64,000 nt of DNA from Theropithecus gelada. Taxonomy: Eukaryota; Chordata; Mammalia; Primates; Cercopithecidae. The notes below the pieces were generated by a model. That model searched no databases. It was not told the origin of the DNA and was given only the letters and a program-made list of their open reading frames with translations. A program made the translations under genes and the position numbers. This document shows positions 1 to 11,208 of the stretch, piece by piece. The stretch is taken from NCBI RefSeq assembly GCF_003255815.1, contig NW_020257756.1:1868561-1932560 (forward strand). Direction: 5' to 3'. Positions within the stretch are counted from its first letter, which is position 1. Each line of letters starts with the position of its first letter.

Positions 1-965
1 TTTTTTACCCTTTAATGCACCCATATGGCTCTTATTTGTAATTGTGCATCTGTTAAGCCATGTGAAATACTGAGTTTGCATGTCTGTGAAAATTCACTGC
101 TGCTACTAGTCTTCCTTCTTTCCTTTCTTGGTTGTCTGAAGACTCCAAGAGAAGTAGTTAATATCAGTCTATTGTTTCAAACCACAAACTTTGGAAACAG
201 ATGCACTCGTGTGGAAAACAGTTTGTCGACATAACTACAAGATTGCCTCTTTGTGAAAAGACCTAGTTCCCGATGTCTTGTTCAGAATTCAAGAGTCACC
301 CCTACGTAAACTTGGCTGCAGAAAAATTCAGAAAATGAGCATCTTGGTTAACCTTTAAATGCTTATTCCAAGTTCAAAGGGGATTAAAAACCAAAAAATC
401 TCTTAGAATCACCTTTCAACTAACATGAACTGCTTTGGGACATGGGTAGTTTTTATAATTAAAGTGACTAAGGATAAAACGTGTAGCATATAACTTGCTT
501 TCTTCATGAGAGTCCACTAAAAATTCCTAGATCCCTAAAGATCAAATTTATGTAACATATCCACTTTAAAAATAACTGCCAATTTTCTGCTTTAAAAGAG
601 ATTCTATTTGCTAATGGAAAAAACAAAACTTAGTCTAACCAGCAAAGTAATAAAACTTATGTGATGCAATGGTGCTTTTCTCATAGCGAAATGCCACATA
701 GGATACAAAGGAAAAGTGCATTAACGTGACCAAGGCCCATACACAGCCAATGTACACAGATCTCATTTTCCAATTTTTAGAGTATTTTAAAATTCTTTGT
801 TAAACTTATTGAAGCAAGATATATTTTCATATATATATTTTTTGATACAGTTTAGAAACCAGATTTGATCTGGTTCTCTTGCAAATGGACTACAGTCATT
901 TGCTTCTGCATCATTCTAGTTGCATAAACATGGCAGAAAATAGCCCTAAAACCCCTGATTTCAGA
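1..965. other. No gene or recognised repeat
   Basis: AT-rich unique-looking sequence. No long open frame with family resemblance, RNA gene or clear repeat seen. Confidence 0.5.
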
Positions 966-1080
966 CAAGCATGATGTGTGCCTATAGTCCCAGCTACTGA
1001 GTAGACTGAGTGGGAGGATTGCTTGAGCCCAGGAGTTTGAGACGAGTGTGGGTAACGTAGATGCTGTCTCTTACAAAAAA
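966..1080 (+). mobile_element. Alu-related left monomer (FLAM-like)
   Basis: Degenerate left-arm sequence with GTCCCAGCTACTGAG and GCTTGAGCCCAGGAG, ending in TCTTACAAAAAA. Old monomer. Confidence 0.7.
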
Positions 1081-1085
1081 GTTAA

Positions 1086-1379
1086 GGCTGGGCACGATAG
1101 CTCACACCTGTAATACCAGCACTTTGGGAGGCCGAGGTGGGTGAATCACCTGAGGTCAGGAGTTCGAGACCAGCCTGGCCAAAATGGTGAAACCCCCGCC
1201 TCTACTAAAAATACAAAAATTATCCAGGCATGGTGGCATGTGCCTATAATCCCAGCTACTCAGGAGGTTAAGACAGGAAAATCACATGAACCTGGGAGGT
1301 GGAGGTTGCAGTGAGCCGAGATTGTGCCACCGCACTCCAGCCTGGGCGACAGGAGCGAAACTCTGTCAAAAAAAAAAAA
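1086..1379 (+). mobile_element. Alu, full length
   Basis: Both arms from GGCTGGGCACG to the A tail; the tail continues into (CA)n at 1380-1396. S-type features. Confidence 0.93.
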
Positions 1380-1605
1380 CCACACACACACACACCAAAA
1401 ACAAATGAACTGATTTCACTTGAAATATATAGATAACTAAAACCAAAAGCAAATTAAGTCGTTCTAAGAGTAGTGGTTTCACTCTTCACTTTTGCTTTAT
1501 ATAGTCATGGTCTTCACATGAGACGTTCTTAATGCTGGGAGAACTGGGACAGGATAGAAGAAGCTGGCTTGTTCTAGGTTATAACTGGTCAGTTAATTTC
1601 TATTG

Positions 1606-1899
1606 CTTTTTTTTTTTTTTGAGACAAGGTCTCATTCTGTCACCCAAGCTGGAGTGCAGTGGTGCAATCTCAGCTCACTACAGCCTCCACCTAGCAGGCT
1701 TAAGTGATCCCCCTACCTCAACCTCCAGAGTAGCTGGGGACTATAGGCACATGCCACCATCCCAGGCTGATTTTTATAATTTTTGTAGAGATGGGGTTTC
1801 ACCATGTTGCCCAGGCTGGTCTGAAACTCCTAGGCTAGATCCTCCCGCCTCGGCCTCCCAAAGTGCTGGGATTATGGGTATGAGCCACTGCAGTAGGTC
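1606..1899 (-). mobile_element. Alu, full length
   Basis: Poly-T then GAGACAAGGTCTCATTCTG through GAGCCACTGCAGTAGG; heavily mutated, J or old S type. Confidence 0.9.
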
Positions 1900-2113
1900 T
1901 ATTAACTGCCTTTAACTGTGTCCTGTTCATAACCATTTTCAAACACAGTTAAAGGTATTTTCCTTTATCTATTAGATATATGATTAGTAAAGAAATACAG
2001 TGTTTCTCAAAATAATGTCATAAAGTTTTTGCCACTATTCTTTAAACTTTCAATTGTATAATCAATATTTCCATTAATAAAATATAAATTGCCTACATAG
2101 ACTCTAAGGTATG

Positions 2114-2117
<4 letters not shown>

Positions 2118-2147
<30 letters not shown>

Positions 2148-2440
2148 CTTTTTTTAAGACAGGGCCTTGTACTATCGCCCAGGCTGGAGTGCAGTGCAGT
2201 GGCGCAATCTTGGCTCACTGCAACCTGTGCCTCCCAGGTTCAAGCCATTCTCCTGCCTCAGCCTCCTGAGTAGTTGGGATTCCAGGCATGCGCCAGCATG
2301 CCCAGCTAATTTTTGTATTTTTAGTAGAGATGGGGTTTCCCCATGTTGGCCCGGCCGATCTCAAACTCCTGACCTCAAGTAGTCTGCCCGCCTCAGCCTC
2401 CCAAAGTACTGGGATTATAGGTGTGAGCCACCGCACGTGG
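2118..2440 (-). mobile_element. Alu with very long T tract
   Basis: About 38 Ts before the body. Flanked by the target duplication CTAAGGTATGTCTT (ending near 2117, and from 2441). Confidence 0.93.
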
Positions 2441-2764
2441 CTAAGGTATGTCTTTAACGTATTTATCCCTCTGTCAATAGATGTGAGCACACACTATCAC
2501 ATCATGACATATCTGATTCAAACTAACACATTTGACATTCTTTGAAGCTTGCATTCGGACTGTAGCATTTGCAACACCTCACTGTATTGCTAGCCAACCA
2601 AATCTAATCAACAATTTGACGCCCTGCCTAAATTAAAGAATATTTTAAAAGTTAAAAAATGTTTTGAAGTGTATTTTGAGGTTAATGTAGATAACACATA
2701 AAGTGAAGCCTCAGTCAAATTAAAACAATGTCACAGACTGTTTGGCAATAGGCTGCTTCACAGT

Positions 2765-2960
2765 AACTCACCACTGTGCAGAGCTCTGTCTATGCAGCAT
2801 CTCATTTAATTCCCATCACAACTCAGTGTAGTTAATTTTGCATTTCCATTGCATAGTTGAGGAAAATGAGACTAAGGGAGAATGAAATGTCTTGCCCCAA
2901 ATCACAAAGTTAGTAAATGGGAGAGTCATATTCTGTCTCAGTGCTGTCTGCCTCCAAAAT
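2765..2960 (+). mobile_element. MIR element
   Basis: Shows CATCTCATTTAATTCCCATCACAA, GTTGAGGAAAATGAGACT, and CAAATCACAAAGTTAGTAAATGG, the diagnostic order of a MIR core and 3' half. Confidence 0.75.
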
Positions 2961-3350
2961 TCACTACCTGTTAATATTCTTTTCATCTGCATTGACCACT
3001 ACAGTCTTACATCTTTCTTTTCCACATTTTAGGTTATGCTGGAAAAGCACAGAGGAATTTAGTCACAGCGTGTATTAGGGACTCACCTGTTCTCCAGTGG
3101 AGATTACATATAACTATCCCACATGCACCACAGATCTGGTGGCCTGGATAATTTATCATCCAAACCTGGACACTTGAGAGGGTGCTTTTTACCAGAAATA
3201 GAGGCACAAACTAGGATTTTCCAGAGCAGAATGAGGACATAAGATGACCCCATGTAAAGCAGTGGTCTCAGGGAAGGCATGCCTTATCAGAATTTGGATG
3301 GAGGGGGTTGAAATACCCCATCCTGTGCTACTGTTAAAACACTCAAAGCC
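2961..3350. other. No gene recognised
   Basis: Unique-looking sequence between a MIR and an Alu monomer. Confidence 0.45.
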
Positions 3351-3524
3351 ATCAAGTGCAGTGGCTCGTATCTGTAGTCCCAACTACTCTGGAGGCTGAG
3401 GTGGGAGGATGGCTTGAGGCTAGGAGTTCAAGGCTGCGCTGAGCCGTGATCTTACCACTATACTCCAGCCTGGGCTACAGAGTGAGACCCCATCTCTAAC
3501 AACAACAGCAACAAAAACAACAAA
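3351..3524 (+). mobile_element. Alu right-monomer-like element (FRAM)
   Basis: Single arm ending CATCTCTAACAACAACAGC, flanked by ACTCAAAGCCA (3340-3351 and 3527-3537). The duplication shows it was inserted as a monomer. Confidence 0.8.
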
Positions 3525-3840
3525 TACTCAAAGCCACAGGTCAGATTTCTGCTTTGCTTTCAAGCTACCCAGCTTCAGCCCACCCCTTTTAGCCACTCCT
3601 TCTAGAAGTGCTTCCTCACCTCCCCCATCACTGGTCCAGAATCATGGAGAGCCTCTTGTGTAAGTGTTCAGCCACCTGTGAATTAACCAAAAGAACAGGC
3701 CATTTTACTAACCATTTATTAATATTCAGTCTCCAAGATCAGAGAAGGAGTTGGAGTTGATCAAATATGTTGAGGCACAAAAGTCTGGAATATCTCCTGC
3801 ATCTGGTAAAGTCTAAAGCTGGTGCTGAAAATTCAGTAAA

Positions 3841-4151
3841 GCCAGGCACAGTGGCTCATGCATATAATCCCAGCACTTTGGAAGGCCAAGGCGGGTGGAT
3901 CACCTGAGGTCAGGAGTTCGAGACCAGCCTGGCCAACATGGTGAAACCCCATCTCTACTGAAAACACAAAATTAGCCAGGCATGGTGGCACACATCTATT
4001 TTGCCAGCCACTCGGGAGGCCGAGGCAGGAGATCGCTTGAACCCAGGAGGCAGAGGTTGCAGTGAGAAGAGATTGTGCCATTGCACTCCAGCCTGGGTGA
4101 CAAGAGCAACACACCATCTCAAAAAAAAAAAAAAAAAAAAAGGAAAAAAAG
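3841..4151 (+). mobile_element. Alu, full length
   Basis: Flanked by GAAATTCAGTAAAG (3828-3841 and from 4152); long A tail with G interruptions. Confidence 0.93.
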
Positions 4152-4687
4152 GAAATTCAGTAAAGCAACACTGTGGAGGGAACAGGTAGTTCCCTAAATA
4201 ATACCACCTAAGAATTCTTCATGTTGAACACATCTTTCAGTATTACAGATGGTAAGGATTACTACTTGAGGGTCATGTGCCAAGAGGGAAGTAATGTAAC
4301 CCTTCTTTGCAACATTTCAGGTCTGACTCTCCTAAATAAAGCTGAGAATTATCAATTCTCAAGCCATGGTGCATTTCATTTTTACTTCCTCCAATAAACT
4401 GGAAAATGTACCTGATATTGGCATTATAACCATGTTATAACATTTATACTTCTTAACTCTAATTAATAAATGTAATTTGCAGTTTATCAGAAGGCTATAG
4501 GGATATTATTGCTAGTGTTTTGAGAAATATAAGATGTATTTCTCCTGTGTCAATCAGTAGATATTGCCAAATAAATTTCAAGGTCATATAACTGAACATT
4601 ACTATTGAACACAGTTTAGTTTTAAATAACAATGGGATTAAAATTCATCTTACAACTTCTATATAGATAAATTCAGTAATGTTTCAG
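4152..4687. other. No gene recognised
   Basis: AT-rich unique-looking sequence; nothing supported. Confidence 0.45.
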
Positions 4688-5000
4688 GTTTTTTTGTTTG
4701 TTTTTTTTTTTTTTTTTTTGAGATGGAGTCTTGCTCTGTCACCCAGGCTGGAGTGCAGTGGCGCAATCTCGGCTCACTGCAAGTTCCGCCTCCCAGGTTC
4801 ATTCCATTCTCCTGCCTCAGCCTCCCCAGCAGCTGGAACAACAGGCGCACGCTGCCCCGCCCGGCTAATTTTTTTGTATTTTTATTAGAGACGGGGTTTC
4901 GCTGTGTTAGCCAGGATGGTCTCAATCTCCTGACCTCGTGATCCACCTGCCTCCGCCTCCCAAAGTGGTGGGATTACAGGCGTGAGCCACCGCGCCCGGC
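4688..5000 (-). mobile_element. AluY-type, full length
   Basis: Low divergence; Y-type CAAGTTCCGCCTCCCAGG and CTCCTGACCTCGTGATCC; ends in CCGCGCCCGGC. Confidence 0.93.
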
Positions 5001-5318
5001 ATAATGTTAGTTTTAAGGTTGGAAGACAGATGCAAGGGAGACAAATATAGGAAAATTAAGGATCAATGAGCTATTTTTAATACTTTCAAATTAGTTTGGC
5101 AGCTGTTGTTAGTGTCAGGACTTAAATAACTTTGCTTTGTTAAAAAATAAATTCGCAACATATGGATTTCAGTATGTTGTGAATTTATTGTTTGTGCTTA
5201 TTAGGGAAAGTCGCTTCAGCTGAAAAAGGTAAGAAATTCTCCAGAGGATTAAAAAACCATCCTTGTTAGTGGACAAGTGATCTTGTCTTATCAAGTCTTA
5301 TCAAGACATCTATCCTCA

Positions 5319-5567
5319 GCCGGTTGCTGTGGCTTATGCCTGTAACCCCAGCACTTTGGGAGGCTGAGGCAGAGGATTGCGTGAGTCCAGGAGTTCAAGA
5401 CCAGCCTGGGCAACATGTTGAGACCCCCCCCCACCATCTCTACAAAAATTTTAAAAATCAGCTGGGAATGGTGGTGCGTGCCTGTGGTTCCAGCTACCCA
5501 GGAGGCTGAGGCAGTAGGATCACCCTGGGTGACAGAGTAAAACCCTGTCTCAAAAAAAAAAAAAAAA
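5319..5567 (+). mobile_element. Alu with right-arm deletion
   Basis: Left arm complete. The right arm jumps from GAGGCTGAGGCAGTAGGATC to CACCCTGGGTGACAG, losing about 60 bp. Flanked by ATCCTCAG. Confidence 0.9.
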
Positions 5568-5929
5568 TCCTCAGAAACTTCTAATCTTCTAAATTTACCA
5601 ACTTTTACAGTAAAACCAGTCTTCTTGCTAATTAAATGAAGGAATTGCATTAGACTGGGTCTTAAATTCTTAAATTCTGTTATTTTTGGAATTATAAACC
5701 CAGGCCTGGGAGAGACATTTTGAGACCTTTTAATTCCCCCTTCAAATTCGATAAATGCATATGCCTATCTAGTGTGAAGAAAGAAACCCATCTATTATGT
5801 AGGAAAAAAACATCTTTCAGACTACCAAAGGAAATACCCCACTTTTCTTGTTAAGTACCCAGTAAAGTATTTAAAGACACATTTGCTTTTTATCAACTGA
5901 AATTCCTCTCCTCTTCCTTTAGACTAGGG

Positions 5930-7844
5930 GACCTCAAGGGTTTCAGGGTGTCCTTAACACCAGGAGGAGGCAGTAAGGCTGGTACAGTATTTGGGGATGG
6001 CCTTAAAGACCAGCCTGTGGAAAAACTGATCTAGGAACCTCTGGTTAAGGATGGCAGATTGAGTACACACAGTTAGTTCTGTCCCCTTGCAAAATTTCAT
6101 TAAAGTGACAGTAAAAGTATTTTTTAAAAAGAGGTAACCCACAAAGATGAATAAAATGGGAAAGAAGAAAATAACAAAACTTTGGAATCTGAAAACAGGA
6201 TAATTAGTAGCTGACTTAGGAGACTCAAAGAGGCAGATCCTAATCTGGAAGTACAGATTGAGAAGCAAGTTGAGAAGCAATCTGAGTTATTCCCTAGAAC
6301 TCCCAAAAGGCTCAAGAGGGTTTATCCTTTGGCAAGGGTGGAACAGAGGTTCTGTACACTGTGAGACACAGTTGAGGGAGAGGGTACCTAAACAAAACCA
6401 GAAGAATCAGGTAACACACCTCAACTTGGCTGCCACATCATTCAGCCAGGGATCACCCACCCTGTAGGCAGGAGATGGAAGAAGTATTATCTGAAGAATC
6501 TGGTTAGCCAAAAGCAAGAGGTGGGGAGAGGGGGCATGGGTGCATGGAGTGAGGACAAAGCTAAGAATTCTGACTTCGGGGGTTTCCCAAGGAAACAGCC
6601 CAACCTAGATCATCTTAGTCTAGACAGAGTCAAAAACCTCCCTTTCCCTGCCCTCATCCTCCTAAACACAGACAGATGGCTTCCAGCAGCTTTTTAGTAT
6701 CTTACTATAAAATATGAACAGACAGATGAGGATGAACAGAGAAAGAGAAAGATAATAAGAACAGATAAAACAGATATGAAGGAGAATACTTAAAGTAAAC
6801 ATATCATTGATATTGTCTGAGAAAGAAGAGATCCCCTGTAAACAAGAACAGGATGCTACAAAAAAAGGAACCTTCATGGACATGGGAACTCTTGGATATT
6901 AAAAATACGAAAGAAGAGGCTGGGCACGGTGGCTCATGCCTGTAATCCCAGCACTTTGAGAGGCCAAGGCAGGTGGAACACGAGATCAGGAGATTGAGAC
7001 CATCCATCCTGGCTAACGTGGCGAAACCCCCTCTCTACTAAAAAATACAAAAAATTAGCCGGGCGTGGTGGTGGGCACCTATAGTACCAGCTACTCAGGA
7101 GGCTGAGGCAGGAGAATGGTGTGAACCCAAGAGGTGGAGCTTGCAGTGAGCCAAGATCACACCACTGCACTCCAGCCTGGGTGACAGAGTGAGACTCTGT
7201 CTCAAAAAAAACAAAAACAAAAAACAAACAAAAAAAAAACATGAAAGAAGAAATGGAAGGCCATTTGCTAGAAGTCTTGGAAGCTATGGTATAGGAAATA
7301 GCCTAGAAAGTAAAAACACCAAAGAAATGCAAAATCGGAGAGAAAAGATGAGAAAATTTGAAGTCCAGTCCAGGGATCCAATATCTAAATAGCAGCAAAA
7401 AAAATGGAAGAAATAATATCATCAAATAAATAATTATAAAACATTTCCTGAACAGAAGGACATGAATTTCTGGATTTAAAGGCTTACCAAGTACCATGTA
7501 CAGTGTTTGAAAGTAGATTCATACCAATGTACATCATCAGGTACTTTTAGTATACTGGAACATAAAAGGTTCTACAGCCTTTCAGAGAGGAAGAAAACAA
7601 ATTCTCATGTGAAGGATGAAAATCATAATGGCAATACTGGAAGCCAGAGGACAGCAGAGCAGCACCCTCAAAGTTATAAAGAGAAATCAGTTTTGGCTTA
7701 GAATTCAGGAGTCTACCAAAGTATCATTTGAGGTTAAAGACAGAAAAATATATTTTTAGATATGTAAGCTTTCAACAATTTCACCTTCCATAAAAAGGTA
7801 CATGGGATAGAGTGTGGGTAGAAGTTAACAGATAATGCCCTAAG
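5930..7844 (+). mobile_element. Ancient LINE-1 lineage relic (L1M/HAL1-like), interrupted by an Alu
   Basis: Sequence after the Alu (7241-7844) resembles the 3' part of old L1/HAL1 elements: GCCAGAGGACAGCAGAGCA, CTTAGAATTC and CAATTTCACCTTCC in the expected order. The upstream part is A-rich and consistent, but I cannot fix its 5' limit. No coding capacity remains. Confidence 0.45.
6918..7240 (+). mobile_element. Alu, full length
   Basis: Inserted in the old LINE; flanked by GAAAGAAGA repeats; complex CAAAAACAAA-type tail. Confidence 0.93.
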
Positions 7845-8143
7845 GGCTGGGTGGGCATAGTGGCCCACGTCTGTAATCCCAGCACTTTGGGAGGCAGGTA
7901 GATCACCCGAGGTCAGGAGTTCGAGACCAGCCTGGCCAACATGGTGAAACTCTGTCTCTACTAAATACAAAAATTAGTCGGGTGTGGTGGCAGACACCTG
8001 TAATCCCAGCTACTCAGGAGACTGAGGCAGGAGAATTGCTTGAACCTGGGAAGGGAAGGTTGCAGTGAGCCAAGATGGCACCATTGCACTCCAGCCTGGG
8101 CCATAATGGTGAAACTCCATCTCAAAAAAAAAAAAAAAAAAAA
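7845..8143 (+). mobile_element. Alu, full length
   Basis: Flanked by near-identical AGATAATGCCCTAAG (7830-7844) and AGATAATGCCTTAG (from 8143). Contains a small deletion in the left arm. Confidence 0.92.
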
Positions 8144-8156
8144 GATAATGCCTTAG

Positions 8157-8447
8157 AGCCAAGTGTGATGGCTCTTGCCTATAATCCCAGCACTTTGGGA
8201 GGCGAAGGCGGGTGGATCACTTGAGGGCAGGAGTTTGAGACCAGCCTGGCCAACGTGATGCAAACCCATCTCTACTAAAAAATAGAAAAGTTAGCCAGGC
8301 ATGGTGGCTTGTGCCTGTAGTCCCAGCTACTCAGGAAGCTAAGGCAGGAGAATCCCTTGAACCTGGGAGGCGGAGGTTGCAGTGATTCAAGATCACGGCC
8401 ACTGTACTCCTACCTGGGGGACAGAGCAAGACTCCATCTCAAAAAAT
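8157..8447 (+). mobile_element. Alu, full length, directly after another Alu
   Basis: Starts 13 bp after the previous A tail; its own tail has become a GATA repeat. Confidence 0.92.
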
Positions 8448-8503
<56 letters not shown>

Positions 8504-8523
8504 GTAGATAGATAGATAGATAG
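8448..8523 (+). repeat. (GATA)n microsatellite
   Basis: About 18 units with one GGTA interruption near 8503, grown from the Alu A tail. Confidence 0.97.
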
Positions 8524-9399
8524 GGCGAGCCTTAAAAAAAGTTACAGTAGTAAATCAGTGTGTTATCTAGAGAAATGGAGATAAATACTAAAAGAATCAG
8601 CTAACAGAGGGGAAGCAGAAAAGGGAAGAAACTGAGAACTGCTGTTTCTCACAACAAACCTTTTAGGACTGTTTGGTTTTTAAATGATGTGCTTATATAA
8701 TTGTAAAAAAAATTAAGTTTACAAAAGAAAAGATGGACTAGGTCACGATGGGCATACAAACTTTCTTTTCATTTTTGTTTGATAATATGGATCTTTCAAT
8801 TTGACAAGTCCTTTGACAGCATATAATAGATAAATTGTTCAGATTTAATTTTAACTCATCAGCCTTTGAGTTTCCCAAGGTGTTTCTGTAGGTCTGCATG
8901 CATTAGTGAAATCATTCTTTTGTAGCAGTAATTAAGTTATATTTAGATAACTATTTCTTATGGGGACACTGACAAGAGATCCACAGGAAAAAAAAAAAAA
9001 AAAAAAAGATGATGATCTTTCTTCTTCCACTGAAGAACCATGAGATAAGAGAACTAGCAGGCGGAGGTTTAATCGTTTTCTGACACACAAGCATACGCAG
9101 AGGAAAATATGAAATGCAAAAAATAAAAGGTTTTTAAATCCCGGAATAGAAGACATAGTTTCAGTTGCTGCAACCTGAAATGAATTGTTTTTATTAGCTC
9201 ATTAATGTTTCATGATTTGGGGATATATTTGTATACCATGTTGTTGGACTATTTTATTGCAGTGATGATGCCTCAAAGGATTTTGAAAAGGACCAAATGA
9301 ATTTTGAGATGGTTATAGTTTTGGGGCTATTGCATGTACTAAACTGAAAAGCTTTCTAATATACAGTGAGATTGTATCCATGTTTTATTATACAATATC
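8524..9399. other. No gene recognised
   Basis: AT-rich, with a poly-A run at about 8988-9007. No family recognised. Confidence 0.45.
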
Positions 9400-9694
9400 T
9401 TTTTTTTTTTTTTGGAGACAAAGTTTCACTCTTGTCGCCCAGCTGGAGTGCAGTGGCACAATCTTGGCTCACTGCAACCTCGGTCTCCCGGGTCCAACTA
9501 TTCTCCTGCCTCAGCTTCCCAAGTAGCTGGGATTATAAGTATGCACCACCACACCTGGCTAATTTTTTGTATTTTTAGTAGAGACGGGGTTTCTCTATGT
9601 TGGCCAGGCTGGTTTCGAACCTCTGGCCTCAAGTAATCTGCCTGCCTTGGCAGGCAGTGCTGGGATTGCAGGTGTGAGCCACTGCACCCAGCCT
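9400..9694 (-). mobile_element. Alu, full length
   Basis: Poly-T then GGAGACAAAGTTTCACTC to GCACCCAGCC. CTTGGCAGGCAGTGCTGGG replaces the usual CTCCCAAAGTGCTGGG, a small rearrangement. Confidence 0.92.
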
Positions 9695-9826
9695 GTTATA
9701 TAATGTTTTTTTAAAGGAGACACTAAAACTTTAAAAAGAGAGAGACATAGGGGACAGCATTGAAGATATGTAAATAGAGGGAGTAGATAGTGAATTAATT
9801 AAGGGCAAAGAGCAGCTCTTATTCAG

Positions 9827-9989
9827 TTTTTTTTTCCTGCCCAACAGCATCTTGTTTTGTTGCCCGGGCTGGAATGCAGTGGCTATTCACAGGCATTATG
9901 ATAGCACGCTGCAGCCTAGAACTCTTGGATTCAAGCACTTCTTCTGCCTCAGCTTCCTGAGTAGCTGGGACTATAAGAGTGCCCAGCTG
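9827..9989 (-). mobile_element. Old Alu monomer
   Basis: Single arm with TTGTTGCCCGGGCTGGAATGC and CTTCCTGAGTAGCTGGGACT; flanked by ATTCAGTTT/ATTCATTT. Confidence 0.75.
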
Positions 9990-10131
9990 TATTCATTTAA
10001 CAGATATTAATTGAGTACCTACTATGCACCAATACACAGGTATTGGAGCTACATCAGTGAACAAAATGGACAGAAATCCTTGCCTATGTAGAGCTTACAT
10101 TCTAGTGGGGTGGGAGGTGAAGAAAGGGACC
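9990..10131 (+). mobile_element. L2 LINE 3' end, part 1
   Basis: ATTAATTGAGTACCTACTATG, then GAGCTACATCAGTGAACAAAA and GAGCTTACATTCTAGTGGGG are hallmark L2 3' sequence. Continues after the Alu composite. Confidence 0.85.
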
Positions 10132-10147
10132 AAACAAAATGATTACA

Positions 10148-10440
10148 GGCAGGGCACGGTGGCTCACACCTGTAATCCCAGCACTTTGGGAGGCCGAGGC
10201 GGGCAGATCACTTGAAGTCAGGAGTTCAAGACCAGCCTGACCAACGTGGTGAAACCCCGTCTCTACTAAAAATACAAAAATTGGCCAGGCATGGTGGCAG
10301 ATGCCTGTAATCCCAGTTACTCAGGAGGTTGAGGCAAGAGAACTGCTTGAACCCAGGAGGCGAAGGCTGCAGTGAGCCAAGATGGTGCCGTTGTACTCCA
10401 GCCTGGGCTAAACTACATATCAATAAATAATAATAATAAT
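10148..10440 (+). mobile_element. Alu, lacking the usual 3' end
   Basis: Both arms up to CCAGCCTGGGCTAAA, then an odd tail of AAT repeats instead of GACAGAGCGAGAC plus poly-A. Confidence 0.9.
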
Positions 10441-10461
10441 GCCTTAGGGCCAAGGGGGCTC

Positions 10462-10556
10462 TAAGGCATTGGGATGCCATCTTGGATTTTCATAGCTTGA
10501 GAAGTCAATGCCTGACTTCCAAGCTTCAAAAGACAGGCTGACTCTCTAGTTAGGAC
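10462..10556 (+). mobile_element. Tigger1 DNA transposon fragment
   Basis: GATGCCATCTTGGATTTTCA, GAAGTCAATGCCTGACTTCC and GACAGGCTGACTCTCTAG match in order the Tigger1 copy at 26537-26620 in this window, with independent differences. Confidence 0.85.
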
Positions 10557-10720
10557 CAAAATTAGCTGAGCATGGTGGCACAGGCCTGTAATGCCAGCTA
10601 CTTGGGAGGCTGAGGCAAGAGAATCACTTGAACCCGGGAGGCAGAGGTTGCAGTGAGCTGAAATCACACCACTGCACTCCAGCCTGGGTAACAGAGTGAG
10701 ACTCTATCCCCCACACAAAA
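10557..10720 (+). mobile_element. Alu right arm only
   Basis: Begins at the middle A-rich linker (AAAATTAGCTGAGCATGG) and runs to the A tail; no left arm. Confidence 0.9.
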
Positions 10721-10736
10721 AAACAAAATGATTACA

Positions 10737-10905
10737 TACAATACATACTATGTCAGATGGAAATCGGTGCTATGAAGATAAATAACTCAGGAAAGAGAGA
10801 TGAAGAATGTGGAATAGGGAGAGGGCAGGCAATACGGTTTTAAATAGGGTAGACGCACAATAGGCACACTAAAATGCTTGCTGAAATTATTGATAAAAAC
10901 ACAAT
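10737..10905 (+). mobile_element. L2 LINE 3' end, part 2
   Basis: Continues the L2 with TATGTCAGATGG...GGTGCTATGAAGA and a purine-rich stretch. Confidence 0.7.
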
Positions 10906-10909
10906 GTAC

Positions 10910-11208
10910 AGCTGGGCACGGTGCCTCATGCCTGTAATCCCCGCACTTTGGGAGGCCAAGGCAGGTGGATCACTTTTAAGGTCAGGAGTTCAAGACCAGC
11001 CTGTCCAATATGGTGAAACCCTGTCTCTACTAAAAATACAAAAAAATTAGCTGGACATGGTGCTGCACACCTGTAGTCCCAGCTACTCGGGAGGCTGAGG
11101 CACAAGAATTGCTTGAACCTGGGAGGCAGGGGTTGCAGTGAACCAAGATCATGCCACTGCACTCTATCCTCGGTGACAGAGCAAGATTCTGTCTCCAAAA
11201 AAACCAAA
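10910..11208 (+). mobile_element. Alu, full length
   Basis: From GCTGGGCACGGTGCC to GATTCTGTCTCCAAAAAAACC. Confidence 0.93.

Larger units (their letters stand above)
10132..10736 (+). mobile_element. Composite Alu / Tigger1 fragment / Alu right arm, one target-site duplication
   Basis: AAACAAAATGATTACA occurs exactly at 10132-10147 and 10721-10736 inside an L2. Between them lie a near-complete Alu (10148-10440), a hairpin-forming spacer, a Tigger1 piece (about 10462-10556) and an Alu right arm with A tail (10557-10720). The single outer duplication says the two ends arrived together, or that one insertion was enlarged later. Confidence 0.85.

Noticed and set aside
1532..1915. Alu-derived open frames here and throughout the window
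   Set aside because: They translate Alu consensus (patterns such as SPRLECSG or WDYRHPPP); no evidence of protein use.
8448..8523. GATA array as a GATA-factor regulatory cluster
   Set aside because: It is a microsatellite grown from an Alu tail; repetition explains the motif count.
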